Shown here: in pieces, positions 23,529 through 31,530 of the stretch
Layout of the letters: every line of letters begins with the position of its first letter
Numbering within the stretch: the stretch's first letter is position 1
Assembly: GCA_016280855.1 (NCBI GenBank)
Contig: JAEEHP010000223.1
Span: 1 to 39,299 of the forward strand
Length of the DNA: 39,299 bases
Source of the DNA: Bacteroidaceae bacterium
Lineage (GTDB): Bacteria; Bacteroidota; Bacteroidia; Bacteroidales; Bacteroidaceae
Direction: 5' to 3'
The notes under the pieces: generated by a model
Databases searched by the model: none
What the model saw: only the letters and a program-made list of their open reading frames with translations
What the model was told of the DNA's origin: nothing
Made by a program: the position numbers and the translations under genes

Positions 23529-24947
23529 TTATCGTGTCACCTGCCTATAATCAAGACGGGCAAGTTGGAGCGCCGTGAACGCTTCCGTTTGTTGGTCGCG
23601 TGCCTGCTGTTGAAGGAGCTGTGCCTGCAGCAAGTCCGTCATCGTGGCAGTGCCTGCGCGGTAAGTGTTGCGATGAATGCGCAGGTTCTCTTCCGCTTGC
23701 GCAGCACTCTGCTGTGCAAGCTCCAACTGGCTTAACGCCGCCAGGACGTCATTGTAAGCTTTCCGCTGATTAATTGCGATAAGCTCAGCGTTGTTGGTCA
23801 TCTTCTCCTGCGCCTCCTGCTCGGCGATCTTCTTGCGACGGATAGCGTGGCTGCCACCCCACCAGTCGGTGATGGGCAAGCTCACGGTGGCAAAAACCAT
23901 GCCGAAATGGCGGTCGTTTTCCAAGAGGTTATGATAGTTATAACCCGCACCGACGGCGACCGAAGGCAGGTTCTTAGCCACTTCCATCTTACGTTGCAGC
24001 TTCGCCGCTTCCGCACTCATCTCCAGGAGCCGATACTCGGGCAGCTGAGTGACGACGGAGGATTGGGGCTGCGAGATGGATGACAACTGCAAACTATCCT
24101 CATTCATCAATCCCAAATCCTCATTCATCAATCCTAAATCGTCCATCGTCCTCGTCTCGCTGAGCCCGCAGAACTGTTTCAGCATCAGCCACATCAGTTC
24201 ACGCCCGTTGTTAAGCTTCAGGCGCTGGCTCTTGATGTCATTTTGTCGGAGCTGCACCTGCAGGAGGTCGTTTCTGAGGGCCACGCCCGCCTTGACAGCC
24301 GTCTCGACATCATGCCGTATCTGAAGAAGCATGGAATCGACGGCGTCGAGCGTCTGCGTCTTCTCGTTCATCGACACGAGTTGCCAGTAGTAGCGCTCGA
24401 CTTGAGCCTCCACCTCCTTCTCGGAGAGCTGCAGTTGCAGCTGGCTGATTTCCTCGCCGAGACGTGCCAGCTTGTTGCCGAGCACAATTTGTCCGCCCGC
24501 GAAAACAGGTTGAAGCGCCGTGATGCTCGCCAACGCTCCGCTCTTCATCATCTCGATGCTCATCGGGCGATCCAGCGCCAACAGCGTTTTGAGCGGTTGT
24601 AAATAATCCAAAATGGCGTTCATCTCAGCCGACATGTACTCCTCGGGGTTGATTTCCATCTTGCCCATCGCACGGTTGGCCCTAAACCCCATTCCCATGG
24701 CCATGACGTTAGGGAAATAATGGGTGAAGGCTTCCTTGCGCTGCTCGCGTGCCGCATCGATTCCGAGCCGCGCCTTGCGCATCGAGAAGCTGTTTTGCAG
24801 GGCGGAATCCTTGAGTTGCTCGAGGGTAAGGAAAGACCCTCCTCCCTGTCCCTCCCCCAAAGGGAGGGGAGTAGTTTCCTGAGCAAACAGCGGGAGGGAA
24901 GTAAAGGATAAGAATATTAAAGTTAAGAAATGAAATATATGCTTCAT
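23529..24947 (-). CDS. TolC-family outer-membrane efflux protein
   Basis: The 472-aa product has a signal peptide (MKHIFHFLTLIFLSFTSLPLFAQ) and the two repeated helical-hairpin halves of outer-membrane efflux proteins (LTLEQLKDSALQNSFSMRKARLGIDAAREQ and the matching C-terminal LAQQSAAQAEENLRIHRNTYRAGTATMTDLLQAQ). It is the third gene of the RND efflux operon, 73 bp after the pump gene, and would form the exit duct. Two in-frame repeat inserts are visible: TTPLPLGEGQGGGS just after signal cleavage (residues 25-38), and two DLGLMNE units plus flanking sequence (about residues 268-299) before the second helical half. Neither looks native to the fold. Confidence 0.9.
   Translation of the reverse strand: MKHIFHFLTLIFLSFTSLPLFAQETTPLPLGEGQGGGSFLTLEQLKDSALQNSFSMRKARLGIDAAREQRKEAFTHYFPNVMAMGMGFRANRAMGKMEINPEEYMSAEMNAILDYLQPLKTLLALDRPMSIEMMKSGALASITALQPVFAGGQIVLGNKLARLGEEISQLQLQLSEKEVEAQVERYYWQLVSMNEKTQTLDAVDSMLLQIRHDVETAVKAGVALRNDLLQVQLRQNDIKSQRLKLNNGRELMWLMLKQFCGLSETRTMDDLGLMNEDLGLMNEDSLQLSSISQPQSSVVTQLPEYRLLEMSAEAAKLQRKMEVAKNLPSVAVGAGYNYHNLLENDRHFGMVFATVSLPITDWWGGSHAIRRKKIAEQEAQEKMTNNAELIAINQRKAYNDVLAALSQLELAQQSAAQAEENLRIHRNTYRAGTATMTDLLQAQLLQQQARDQQTEAFTALQLARLDYRQVTR
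24051..24143 (-). repeat. In-frame insert with 21-bp tandem units and inverted ends in the tolC-like gene
   Basis: Two 21-bp units, differing at one base, lie at 24099-24119 and 24120-24140; each encodes DLGLMNE. The ends 24051-24065 and 24129-24143 are inverted copies (12 of 15 bases). The insert keeps the frame. Confidence 0.8.
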
Positions 24948-25018
24948 CGGTTTCGGATATTTTCTATTCTTGTTAGGTATTTACTCCCCTCCCTATAGGG
25001 AGGGGCAGGGGGGAGGGT
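24836..25018. repeat. Inverted pair of G/C-rich elements flanking the tolC-like start codon
   Basis: The copy at 24836-24875 lies inside the coding sequence (LPLGEGQGGGS). Its near-complementary partner at 24981-25018 begins 2 bp after the pump gene's stop. Aligned as reverse complements over about 38 bp they differ at only a few positions, and each holds its own smaller palindrome (CTCCC..GGGAG). The start codon (24947) and the signal-peptide codons lie in the 105-nt loop. Confidence 0.85.
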
Positions 25019-25020
25019 CC

Positions 25021-28000
25021 TTATTTCTTTACACTTAATTTCCAATACAGGACAGGTAACACCGTAACGACGAGGATGAGGGTTCCTATACCTCCGGCAA
25101 AAATAGTGACGCCCACGGGCATCCAGAACGAGGAGCCGGCGATGATCATCGGGATCACACCGACAGCCGTCGTAGCGGTCGTCAGGAAGATGGGCACCAT
25201 ACGCCGACGCCCGGCATCGTAGGCCGCTTCCTCGATGGCGTATTTGAAATTGCGGCGGTAAGCCTCACGCTCCTCCTTCGTGGCATTCACGGGTTGCGGA
25301 TGCTCGGCATGGAAGCGTTTCATCAGGCCGTCGGCGTGCTCGAAGATAAGGATCTCGTTGCGCATGATAATGCCCAAGAGCGTGATAACGCCCATCACTG
25401 AGGTCAAGCCCAGCGTGCGGTTCATAATGCCCAGGCCGACGAGGGCGCCGGGAGCCATCAACACAAGGGCAACCATGCACAGGAAAGTGATGCCAAAGCG
25501 CTTGAAGTTGAACAGCAGGAAGAAGAAGATAATGATCAAGGCGATGAGCACGCCCTGGAAAATCTGAGGCAATGCGTCGCTATTACATTCGAGCTCACCA
25601 CCCACCTCAGCGCGAACGCCTTCGGGGAGGTCGATCTCGTGGAGCATGATATCAGCGAGGCGTTTCTCGAGGGGAGCTGCATAGACGCCTTTCGCCATCT
25701 CAGCCGTCACGGTGATGCAGCGCTCGCCGCCGCGATGAACGATTCGGCTCTCGCTCCACAGGGGCTTGACGTCAGCCACCTGACGCAGGGCTATCGTGCT
25801 GTTGGCCCCGCCCAGCCCGCCGGCGACCATCGTCAGCGGAGTGCTGAACGTCCAGTTCTGAACATCGGAGAAGGTGTAGTCGGTGTCGTCCATCACCACG
25901 ATCGGAACTTCGTAGTCGCCTTCCCACAGCTGACCCACGCGCAACGAACCCGAGGCAGCGCTCAAGGCAAGGGCGGCAGAAGCGCGCGTGACGCCCATCT
26001 GAGCGGCCTTGACGGGGTCGAGCTCCACGTTGACGATGGGCGAAGGCTGCAGGTAGTCCGTGTGTACCCATTCAATGCCCTCCATCTGGCGCATGCGCTC
26101 CATCATGCGATCTGCCACGACATGCAACGAGTCGATATCATCGCCGTAGAAGCGATATTCAAGTTCCGTGACAAAGAGCATGTCCAGACGTTTGAAGCGG
26201 ACGTAGGCATTGGGGAAAGCCTCCGACAACAGCGGCTGATAGTGGCTCAGCAGGTCGAGGGTGGCCTGCTGCGAAGTCGTGCCGACGATGAACTGGGCGT
26301 AGTTCTTGTCCGCCATCTGAGGCGCATAGCTGTCCATGAAGCGCGGCGACGAGCAGCCCAGGAATGAGGTGATAGCGGTGATGCGTTCGTCCTGTTCGAG
26401 CACGTGGCGCACGGAATCAGCCACGGCCTCGGTTTCGGCCAATCCCCGGCCTTCGGGCAGGAAGATTTCCACGGCAAACTGGTCGCGGTCGGCAAAGGGG
26501 AACTGACGAATCTTCAGCGTAGGGACGATGAGCAGGGAAACGACGACGGAGCCGAAGCCCAGACCAATGGTCAGCCAAGGATGACGGAACACCCACTGGA
26601 GCACACGTGTGTAGAACGACTGCACGCGGTCGGTGAAGCGCACCCCCTGCTTGCTCGTATCTGGCACGCCGATAATCTTCACGCACAGGAACGGGATGAC
26701 GGCTACGGCCAGCACCAGCGACGTCAGCAGATTGAGACCCATCGTCCACGGGAAATCGCGAAGGGCATCGTTGAAAACGCCCTTCAGCGTGAACAGCAGC
26801 GGGAAGAAGATCACGCTGATGCACACCGTGGCCAGGAGCATTGGCATGAAATACTGGCGCGCCGAAGCGACGGCAGCATCACGCGGCGCCATGCCCTTGC
26901 CCACATATTCCAGATAGCCGTCGATGATGACGATGGAATTATCGACAATCATGCCCAGCACGATGATCAGCGCAGCCAGCGTGATGATATTCAGTTCAAC
27001 GCCTGCCAGATACATAAAGGCTACCGACACGAACGTGCTCAGCGGAATCGTGATTGCCGCCACGACGGCCGACCGCAAGGGGAAAAGAACCATCATCACG
27101 ACGATGATGATCAGTATCGACAGCATCAGGTCGCGCAGGAAGTCCTGGACACTCAGTTCCACCACTTTAGGCTTATCGGCGATGCGCGTCAAGGTGACGT
27201 CTTCGGGCAAAACTTCGGCACGGAACTCGTCGAGCACACGATTGACCTTTCGCCCGTATTCCACGACGTTATTGCCCGGAATCATTTCCATCGACAGCAA
27301 CACGCATGGATGTCCGTTGTGTTCGATGCGACTGGCGTTGGGGTCGTATTCCCTGACGACGCGTGCCACGTCGGACAATCGCACCGTCTTTCCCGTGGCA
27401 GCGTCGTTGTAGATGATGAGCGAGGCGATCTGCTCCACGTCGTTGCCCGTCGGCGCGATGTGCAGGGGAATATGCTGGTCGGCATCGTCAAGACTACCGC
27501 TCAACGTGGTGAGACCCTCGCCTTGCAGCGTAGCCAGGAGCAGCTGCTGCCCGATCCCGTAAGCCTGCAGGCGCTGGCGATCGACATAAAGGCTGATCTG
27601 CTGGCGCTGCTCGCCATAAAGCTTCACATTGGTCACCGAGGGGATGCGCCGCAAGCGGTCGCCCAGGCGGTCGCTGTACTGCCGCAATTCGCGGTAGCTG
27701 CGGTCGCCGCTCTCGATGGCGATGAGCAGCGCCGACGTGTTGCCGAAATCATCGTTCGTCACCAGCGCCACGACACCTTGAGGCAGCGAGGGCTTGAACT
27801 GCTGCAAGCCCAGCTTGAGCTTGCTCCATACCTCGTCCTTGTTGCGGACGTTATCGTTCAAGCCGACCATCACGATGCACATACCGTTCTGCGAGGTGGT
27901 GGTCGTTTTCGAACGATTGACCTCCTTGTACGTGAAAAGGAAGCGCTCCAGCGGACGAGCCACCTGCTCCTCGACCTCCTCTGTCGTGGCACCCGGATAA

Positions 28001-28179
28001 ACGGCGACGACGACGCCCTGACGAACCGTCACGTGCGGGAACTCGTCCTTGGGCATCACGTACAAGCCATAGACGCCGAGGAGAAACAGCAGGCTGACGA
28101 TGAGCAACGAGATACGATAATGCTCAATCGGCCACGAGTAGAAGGAAGAGGCGTTCTTGTTCATTTCGTTGTTACTCAT
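25021..28179 (-). CDS. RND efflux pump, inner-membrane permease
   Basis: The 1052-aa product has the full RND transporter architecture. TM1 (YRISLLIVSLLFLLGVYGLYVMP) is followed by a porter domain (YPGATTEEVEEQVARPLE), a block of six helices from about residue 345 with the TM4 motif GMIVDNSIVI near residue 410, a second porter domain, and a final helix block. The TM4 motif has Asp-Asn instead of the Asp-Asp pair of AcrB, a variation seen in other RND branches. The protein uses the proton (or ion) gradient to expel substrates; no substrate can be named. It overlaps the adaptor gene by 4 bp (ATGA), indicating translational coupling, and precedes the tolC-like gene. Long antisense ORFs are shadows. 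Confidence 0.94.
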   Translation of the reverse strand: MSNNEMNKNASSFYSWPIEHYRISLLIVSLLFLLGVYGLYVMPKDEFPHVTVRQGVVVAVYPGATTEEVEEQVARPLERFLFTYKEVNRSKTTTTSQNGMCIVMVGLNDNVRNKDEVWSKLKLGLQQFKPSLPQGVVALVTNDDFGNTSALLIAIESGDRSYRELRQYSDRLGDRLRRIPSVTNVKLYGEQRQQISLYVDRQRLQAYGIGQQLLLATLQGEGLTTLSGSLDDADQHIPLHIAPTGNDVEQIASLIIYNDAATGKTVRLSDVARVVREYDPNASRIEHNGHPCVLLSMEMIPGNNVVEYGRKVNRVLDEFRAEVLPEDVTLTRIADKPKVVELSVQDFLRDLMLSILIIIVVMMVLFPLRSAVVAAITIPLSTFVSVAFMYLAGVELNIITLAALIIVLGMIVDNSIVIIDGYLEYVGKGMAPRDAAVASARQYFMPMLLATVCISVIFFPLLFTLKGVFNDALRDFPWTMGLNLLTSLVLAVAVIPFLCVKIIGVPDTSKQGVRFTDRVQSFYTRVLQWVFRHPWLTIGLGFGSVVVSLLIVPTLKIRQFPFADRDQFAVEIFLPEGRGLAETEAVADSVRHVLEQDERITAITSFLGCSSPRFMDSYAPQMADKNYAQFIVGTTSQQATLDLLSHYQPLLSEAFPNAYVRFKRLDMLFVTELEYRFYGDDIDSLHVVADRMMERMRQMEGIEWVHTDYLQPSPIVNVELDPVKAAQMGVTRASAALALSAASGSLRVGQLWEGDYEVPIVVMDDTDYTFSDVQNWTFSTPLTMVAGGLGGANSTIALRQVADVKPLWSESRIVHRGGERCITVTAEMAKGVYAAPLEKRLADIMLHEIDLPEGVRAEVGGELECNSDALPQIFQGVLIALIIIFFFLLFNFKRFGITFLCMVALVLMAPGALVGLGIMNRTLGLTSVMGVITLLGIIMRNEILIFEHADGLMKRFHAEHPQPVNATKEEREAYRRNFKYAIEEAAYDAGRRRMVPIFLTTATTAVGVIPMIIAGSSFWMPVGVTIFAGGIGTLILVVTVLPVLYWKLSVKK

Positions 28180-29201
28180 TGAAATCTCGTCTTCGTTCCT
28201 TCACTCAGCTTCTGGTAGCCTTCCGTGACCACGCGCTGTCCTTCTGCCAGACCCGACAGGATCTCTACGCGATTGCCGGTGGTCTGGCCTATGGTCACCG
28301 GCGTGCGATGAACCGTGCTGTCGGCTCCCACCGTCCACACGAACAGCCCACCCTCAGCTCTCTTCTGCACAGCCGTCAGCGGGATAATATAACTTTCACG
28401 TCTCACGCCTTCGTTTCTCACGCTCACCTTTGCCACCATTCCGGGCAGCAGTTCGCGGTTTTTGTTGTTGACGCAAACTCGCACGTCGTAAGTATGCGTC
28501 AACGCGTCAGCCTGCACGCCTTTCTCGATGCGCCCGCCCGGATATTCACGACCGGTGGCTTCGACGCTGATGGTTGTTGCTGTCGCCGGTGTGAGATTCT
28601 TCATCTCGCGCTCCGGCACGGCAATCTTCACCTTCACGGAACTGATGTCCAGTATGCTCACCACGGGCTCCGATGGCATCGCCGTCTCGCCCGACGAGAG
28701 GAAACGCTTCCCCACGATGCCGCTGACGGGAGCCAGCAGACGACAGTCCGCCACATTACGGCGGGCTATGGCCAGCTGCGAACGCGCCTGATCCACCTTG
28801 CTCTGGACCTCCACCCATTGGGCTTCGGTCATCGAGCCCTCGTCGTGCAACAGCTGATAACGCTTCAACGCATCCTCAGCCTGTCGGCTCTGAGCCTCGG
28901 CGGCGGCCAGCATGTGGCGGGCCTGTGTGTCGTCCAGCTCCGCAATCAGCTGTCCGCGGCTCACCGCCTGACCTTCGCTGACGGCAACGCGACGCAGCGT
29001 CCCGGCGCTCGTGTAGCTGGCGATCGTCGTCTGATTTTCCTCGACGACCCCGACGTAGATGGTGCCCTCGGCATCTTCAGCCTGGGTGCTCACCGTCTCC
29101 GTCTGCACGAGGACGGGTTGCTTCTCGCGCGTCTGCGCCGAAGGGCCGCAGGCAACAAACAGCAGCGGCAGCAACCATAGGCAAATCTTATTTCTTCTCA
29201 T
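28176..29201 (-). CDS. RND efflux periplasmic adaptor (membrane-fusion lipoprotein)
   Basis: The 341-aa product is a lipoprotein (KICLWLLPLLFVACGPS, lipidated Cys18 expected). It has a barrel-sandwich hybrid half-motif (GTLRRVAVSEGQAVSRGQLIAELD), a short alpha-hairpin (AEAQSRQAEDALKRYQLLHDEGSMTEAQWVEVQSK), and a second lipoyl half (LLAPVSGIVGKRFLSSGETA). A beta-barrel and a membrane-proximal domain follow, ending GLAEGQRVVTEGYQKL. It is the first gene of the adaptor-pump-TolC operon and bridges the pump to the outer-membrane channel. A promoter-like TAATTTTG lies at 29259-29252. No TetR- or AraC-type regulator is adjacent. Confidence 0.93.
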   Translation of the reverse strand: MRRNKICLWLLPLLFVACGPSAQTREKQPVLVQTETVSTQAEDAEGTIYVGVVEENQTTIASYTSAGTLRRVAVSEGQAVSRGQLIAELDDTQARHMLAAAEAQSRQAEDALKRYQLLHDEGSMTEAQWVEVQSKVDQARSQLAIARRNVADCRLLAPVSGIVGKRFLSSGETAMPSEPVVSILDISSVKVKIAVPEREMKNLTPATATTISVEATGREYPGGRIEKGVQADALTHTYDVRVCVNNKNRELLPGMVAKVSVRNEGVRRESYIIPLTAVQKRAEGGLFVWTVGADSTVHRTPVTIGQTTGNRVEILSGLAEGQRVVTEGYQKLSEGTKTRFQ

Positions 29202-29251
29202 ATTTTGTCTTAATATTTTCGTATGAATAATTGTAATGTCTTATTGCGGTG

Positions 29252-29259
29252 CAAAATTA
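29252..29259 (-). promoter_or_regulatory. -7 box of the efflux operon promoter
   Basis: Minus-strand TAATTTTG fits TAnnTTTG, about 50 bp before the adaptor ATG. No well-spaced -33 element was seen. Confidence 0.5.
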
Positions 29260-29683
29260 CTGCTTTTTCTTCAATCTGTGAAGCATTCGCTCGGTAAATT
29301 ATTATCGGATTTAGCCAATAATTGTTAATTCGGAGAAATATGAATGGCGACACCGTTGCGCTGCTTCGACATGAGGCTAAACACCTCTTGAAAACACCCC
29401 AATCTATGCTCAGTTCTTCCTTTGTCGCCATCGGCTTTAAACATCGATTGTAAGAAAATCGGAAAACGCCAATACAGGACTAGGCCTGTTTCTTTCTAGC
29501 CTTTTCTTTTATTACTTTTTCTTTTTGCTACTTTTTCTTTTCGTTTTTTCTTTTCCATTCTTTCTAAAACCCCATGTTTTATAATCATACTTAAAAGTGC
29601 TTATTTGTCAGGATTTATTAACGCGGCTGAAATTTTTCAACAACAAGGGTGTGATGAAAGATGATTGACGAATAGATTGGCGC

Positions 29684-29759
29684 AGATTGACGTCTAAAAC
29701 ACCCCCTGCATCGAAAACGTCAATTCAACGTCAATTCAACGTCAATAAACGTCAATCTT
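29684..29759. repeat. CGTCAATTCAA tandem units with an inverted mate
   Basis: Units at 29718-29728 and 29729-29739 are identical 11-mers, followed by two degenerate units to 29759. AGATTGACGT (29684-29693) is the exact reverse complement of ACGTCAATCT (29749-29758). Confidence 0.8.
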
Positions 29760-29860
29760 CATCCATACATTCTGCGTTCTTCGCGTGCATTGCCTTCCGC
29801 TAAAGCCTTCATTCGTTAGCGCTTCCGTCCATGCTCGCTTCACGATTCACGAATAAAGCT

Positions 29861-29926
29861 TAAGGCCGTAACGAATGTTCGCTAAGACCACAACGAATGT
29901 TCGTTAAGGCTGTAACGAACGTTCGT
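29861..29926. repeat. Three 22-bp repeats with AACGAATGTTCG core
   Basis: Units at 29861-29882, 29883-29904 and 29905-29926 share TAAG..........CGTTCG-type sequence; the core CGAAYGTTCG is palindromic in the third unit. They lie 35 bp past the folA stop codon. Confidence 0.8.
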
Positions 29927-29960
29927 GAAATCAACTAAATACGGACGAATGGGCCTTTGC

Positions 29961-30449
29961 TTAGGGGCGTAGGAAATCCACGAAGCGAAAGGCATAAGCG
30001 TGGCGGTCGTCGGGGTCATGTGGCTCATCGGACGCAATGCGCCATTCCGCGGCCAGGATCTCAGGGAAGAATGCGTCGGCGCGAACGGGCGTGTCGTCCA
30101 CGAGCGTCAGGCACAGGCGGTCGGCCAAAGGCATCGCCTCGCGATAGACGCTGGCACCGCCGATGACAAACACCTCTTCGTCGGAAGCACACGAGGCCAG
30201 CGCCTCCTGCAGCGAAGCAAACACTTCGATGCCCGGAGCCGTGAACTGGCGGTTGCGCGAAAGCACCACGTTGCGGCGATTGGGCAGGGCACCTTTGGGC
30301 AACGACTCGAACGTGCGACGACCCATGACAATCGTGTGGCCGGTGGTCAACGCCTTGAAACGTTTCAGGTCATCGGGCAGCCAGTAGATGAGTTTGTTCT
30401 CATTGCCGATAGCGCCATTCTTGGCTACGGCAGCTATCAATGTGATCAT
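29961..30449 (-). CDS. folA: Dihydrofolate reductase
   Basis: The 162-aa product is a standard DHFR. It has [25 protein letters not shown] (active-site Trp-Leu-Pro with the catalytic acidic residue just after), [13 protein letters not shown] for NADPH binding, RRNVVLSRN, and [18 protein letters not shown]. It reduces dihydrofolate to tetrahydrofolate with NADPH. The gene starts within thyA's last codons (4-bp overlap, 30446-30449), a common pairing because ThyA generates dihydrofolate. The C-terminus ends at FRFVDFLRP, typical for the Bacteroidales enzyme. Length and motifs are normal, and there is no sign of a horizontally acquired trimethoprim-resistant type, though resistance cannot be judged. 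Confidence 0.95.
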   Translation of the reverse strand: MITLIAAVAKNGAIGNENKLIYWLPDDLKRFKALTTGHTIVMGRRTFESLPKGALPNRRNVVLSRNRQFTAPGIEVFASLQEALASCASDEEVFVIGGASVYREAMPLADRLCLTLVDDTPVRADAFFPEILAAEWRIASDEPHDPDDRHAYAFRFVDFLRP

Positions 30450-31240
30450 ACGGCGACGTCAGCTTTAATGTGGGGCCAAGGGTCGTAGCCTTCGAGCTTG
30501 AAGTCCTCGTAGCGGAAGTCGAAGAGATCCTTCACCTCGGGATTCAGGATCATGCGCGGCAGAGGGCGCGGCGCACGGGTGAGCTGCAGCCGAGCCTGCT
30601 CTATGTGGTTGAGGTAGAGGTGCGTATCGCCCGTCGTGTGGATGAAATCGCCCGCTTCGAGACCCGTCACCTGCGCCATCATCTGAAGCAGCAAGGCGTA
30701 GGATGCAATATTAAAGGGCACGCCGAGGAACGTGTCGGCAGAACGCTGGTAGAGCTGCAGGCTCAGGCGACCGTCGGCCACGTAGAACTGAAACATCGTG
30801 TGGCAGGGCGGCAACGCCATCTTTTCCACTTCAGCCACGTTCCATGCCGAGACAATCATGCGGCGCGAGTCGGGGTGATGCTTGATCAGGTCCACGACGT
30901 TGGCAATTTGGTCGATCGTGCCGCCGTCGTAGTCGGGCCACGAGCGCCACTGATGGCCATAGACGGGTCCGAGATCGCCGTTGGCGTCGGCCCACTCATC
31001 CCAGATCGTCACGCCGTTGTCGTGAAGATACTGGATATTGGTGTCGCCGCGGAGGAACCACAGCAGTTCGTGGATGATACTGCGCAAGTGCAACTTCTTG
31101 GTCGTCAGCAGCGGAAAGCCGTCGGACAGGCGGAAACGCATCTGATGGCCGAACACGCTCTTCGTGCCGGTGCCCGTGCGGTCGCTCTTCACCGCTCCTT
31201 CGTCGAGGATACGCTGCAATAAATCTAAATACTGTTTCAT
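30446..31240 (-). CDS. thyA: Thymidylate synthase
   Basis: The 264-aa product matches classical ThyA in length and sequence: [34 protein letters not shown], the active-site [13 protein letters not shown] with nucleophile Cys146, [20 protein letters not shown], and the end [20 protein letters not shown]. It methylates dUMP to dTMP using methylene-tetrahydrofolate. It is the first gene of thyA-folA. A TATCTTTG box at 31361-31354 lies about 115 bp upstream. The leader between promoter and ATG holds seven 8-bp repeats (31280-31335), so the repeats are transcribed. Confidence 0.96.
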   Translation of the reverse strand: MKQYLDLLQRILDEGAVKSDRTGTGTKSVFGHQMRFRLSDGFPLLTTKKLHLRSIIHELLWFLRGDTNIQYLHDNGVTIWDEWADANGDLGPVYGHQWRSWPDYDGGTIDQIANVVDLIKHHPDSRRMIVSAWNVAEVEKMALPPCHTMFQFYVADGRLSLQLYQRSADTFLGVPFNIASYALLLQMMAQVTGLEAGDFIHTTGDTHLYLNHIEQARLQLTRAPRPLPRMILNPEVKDLFDFRYEDFKLEGYDPWPHIKADVAV

Positions 31241-31279
31241 AGTTTTTTTGTTTACTCGAGTGTCGTCAGCGTATTCCTC

Positions 31280-31335
31280 ACAACCTCACAACCTCATAAC
31301 CTCACAACCTCACAACCTCACAACCTCACAACCTC
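31280..31335. repeat. Seven 8-bp ACAACCTC tandem repeats in the thyA leader
   Basis: Seven tandem units (one ATAACCTC variant). The unit is the reverse complement of GAGGTTGT at 18066-18137, 13 kb away. Confidence 0.92.
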
Positions 31336-31353
31336 AAGTGATTTATTTTGCCG

Positions 31354-31361
31354 CAAAGATA
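31354..31361 (-). promoter_or_regulatory. -7 box of the thyA-folA promoter
   Basis: Minus-strand TATCTTTG; no clear -33 element, because the upstream side is the GTTGAAA repeat tract (31378-31400). Confidence 0.5.
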
Positions 31362-31377
31362 GGAAAAAGTTGATACT

Positions 31378-31400
31378 TGAAAGTTGAAAGTTGAAAGTTT
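31378..31400. repeat. GTTGAAA tandem repeats between thyA and alaS
   Basis: Three TTGAAAG-type 7-bp units, identical to those after gdhA (21862-21903), lie in the divergent promoter region. Confidence 0.8.
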
Positions 31401-31466
31401 TTGCCTTTTTATGCCATTATTTGTCATTTATCATTTATTCTTTATCATTTATTCATTAAAAATGCG

Positions 31467-31474
31467 TATCTTTG
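31467..31474 (+). promoter_or_regulatory. -7 box of the alaS promoter
   Basis: TATCTTTG, followed by GCACCCGC; the ATG lies 57 bp downstream. The upstream TTTATC-rich sequence lacks a good -33 TTTG. Confidence 0.55.
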
Positions 31475-31530
31475 CACCCGCTTATGCAATGAACATCGAT
31501 TTTTAATCATTAAAACTCCATATCACAGTG

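Larger units (their letters stand above)
29202..29960. other. 760-bp non-coding region with repeats, between the efflux operon and folA
   Basis: It contains the efflux promoter, a pyrimidine-rich tract (about 29487-29571, mostly TTTTCTTTT), a CGTCAATTCAA repeat block (29684-29759) and three 22-bp repeats (29861-29926). Possible ORFs (29210-29431 minus, 29340 plus) have no recognisable motifs, and the first overlaps the promoter, so I call no gene. Confidence 0.65.

Noticed and set aside
26920..26960. Defective RND pump because TM4 has Asp-Asn instead of Asp-Asp
   Set aside because: VDN variants occur in functional RND branches, and the rest of the pump and operon is intact.
26404..28182. 592-aa ORF antisense to the RND pump gene
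   Set aside because: His/Asp/Gln-rich shadow of a clear RND permease; no motifs.
29210..29431. 73-aa ORF upstream of the efflux operon
   Set aside because: It covers the efflux promoter and has no recognisable motif.
29861..29926. CRISPR array
   Set aside because: The 22-bp units are contiguous with no unique spacers, and no cas genes are present.
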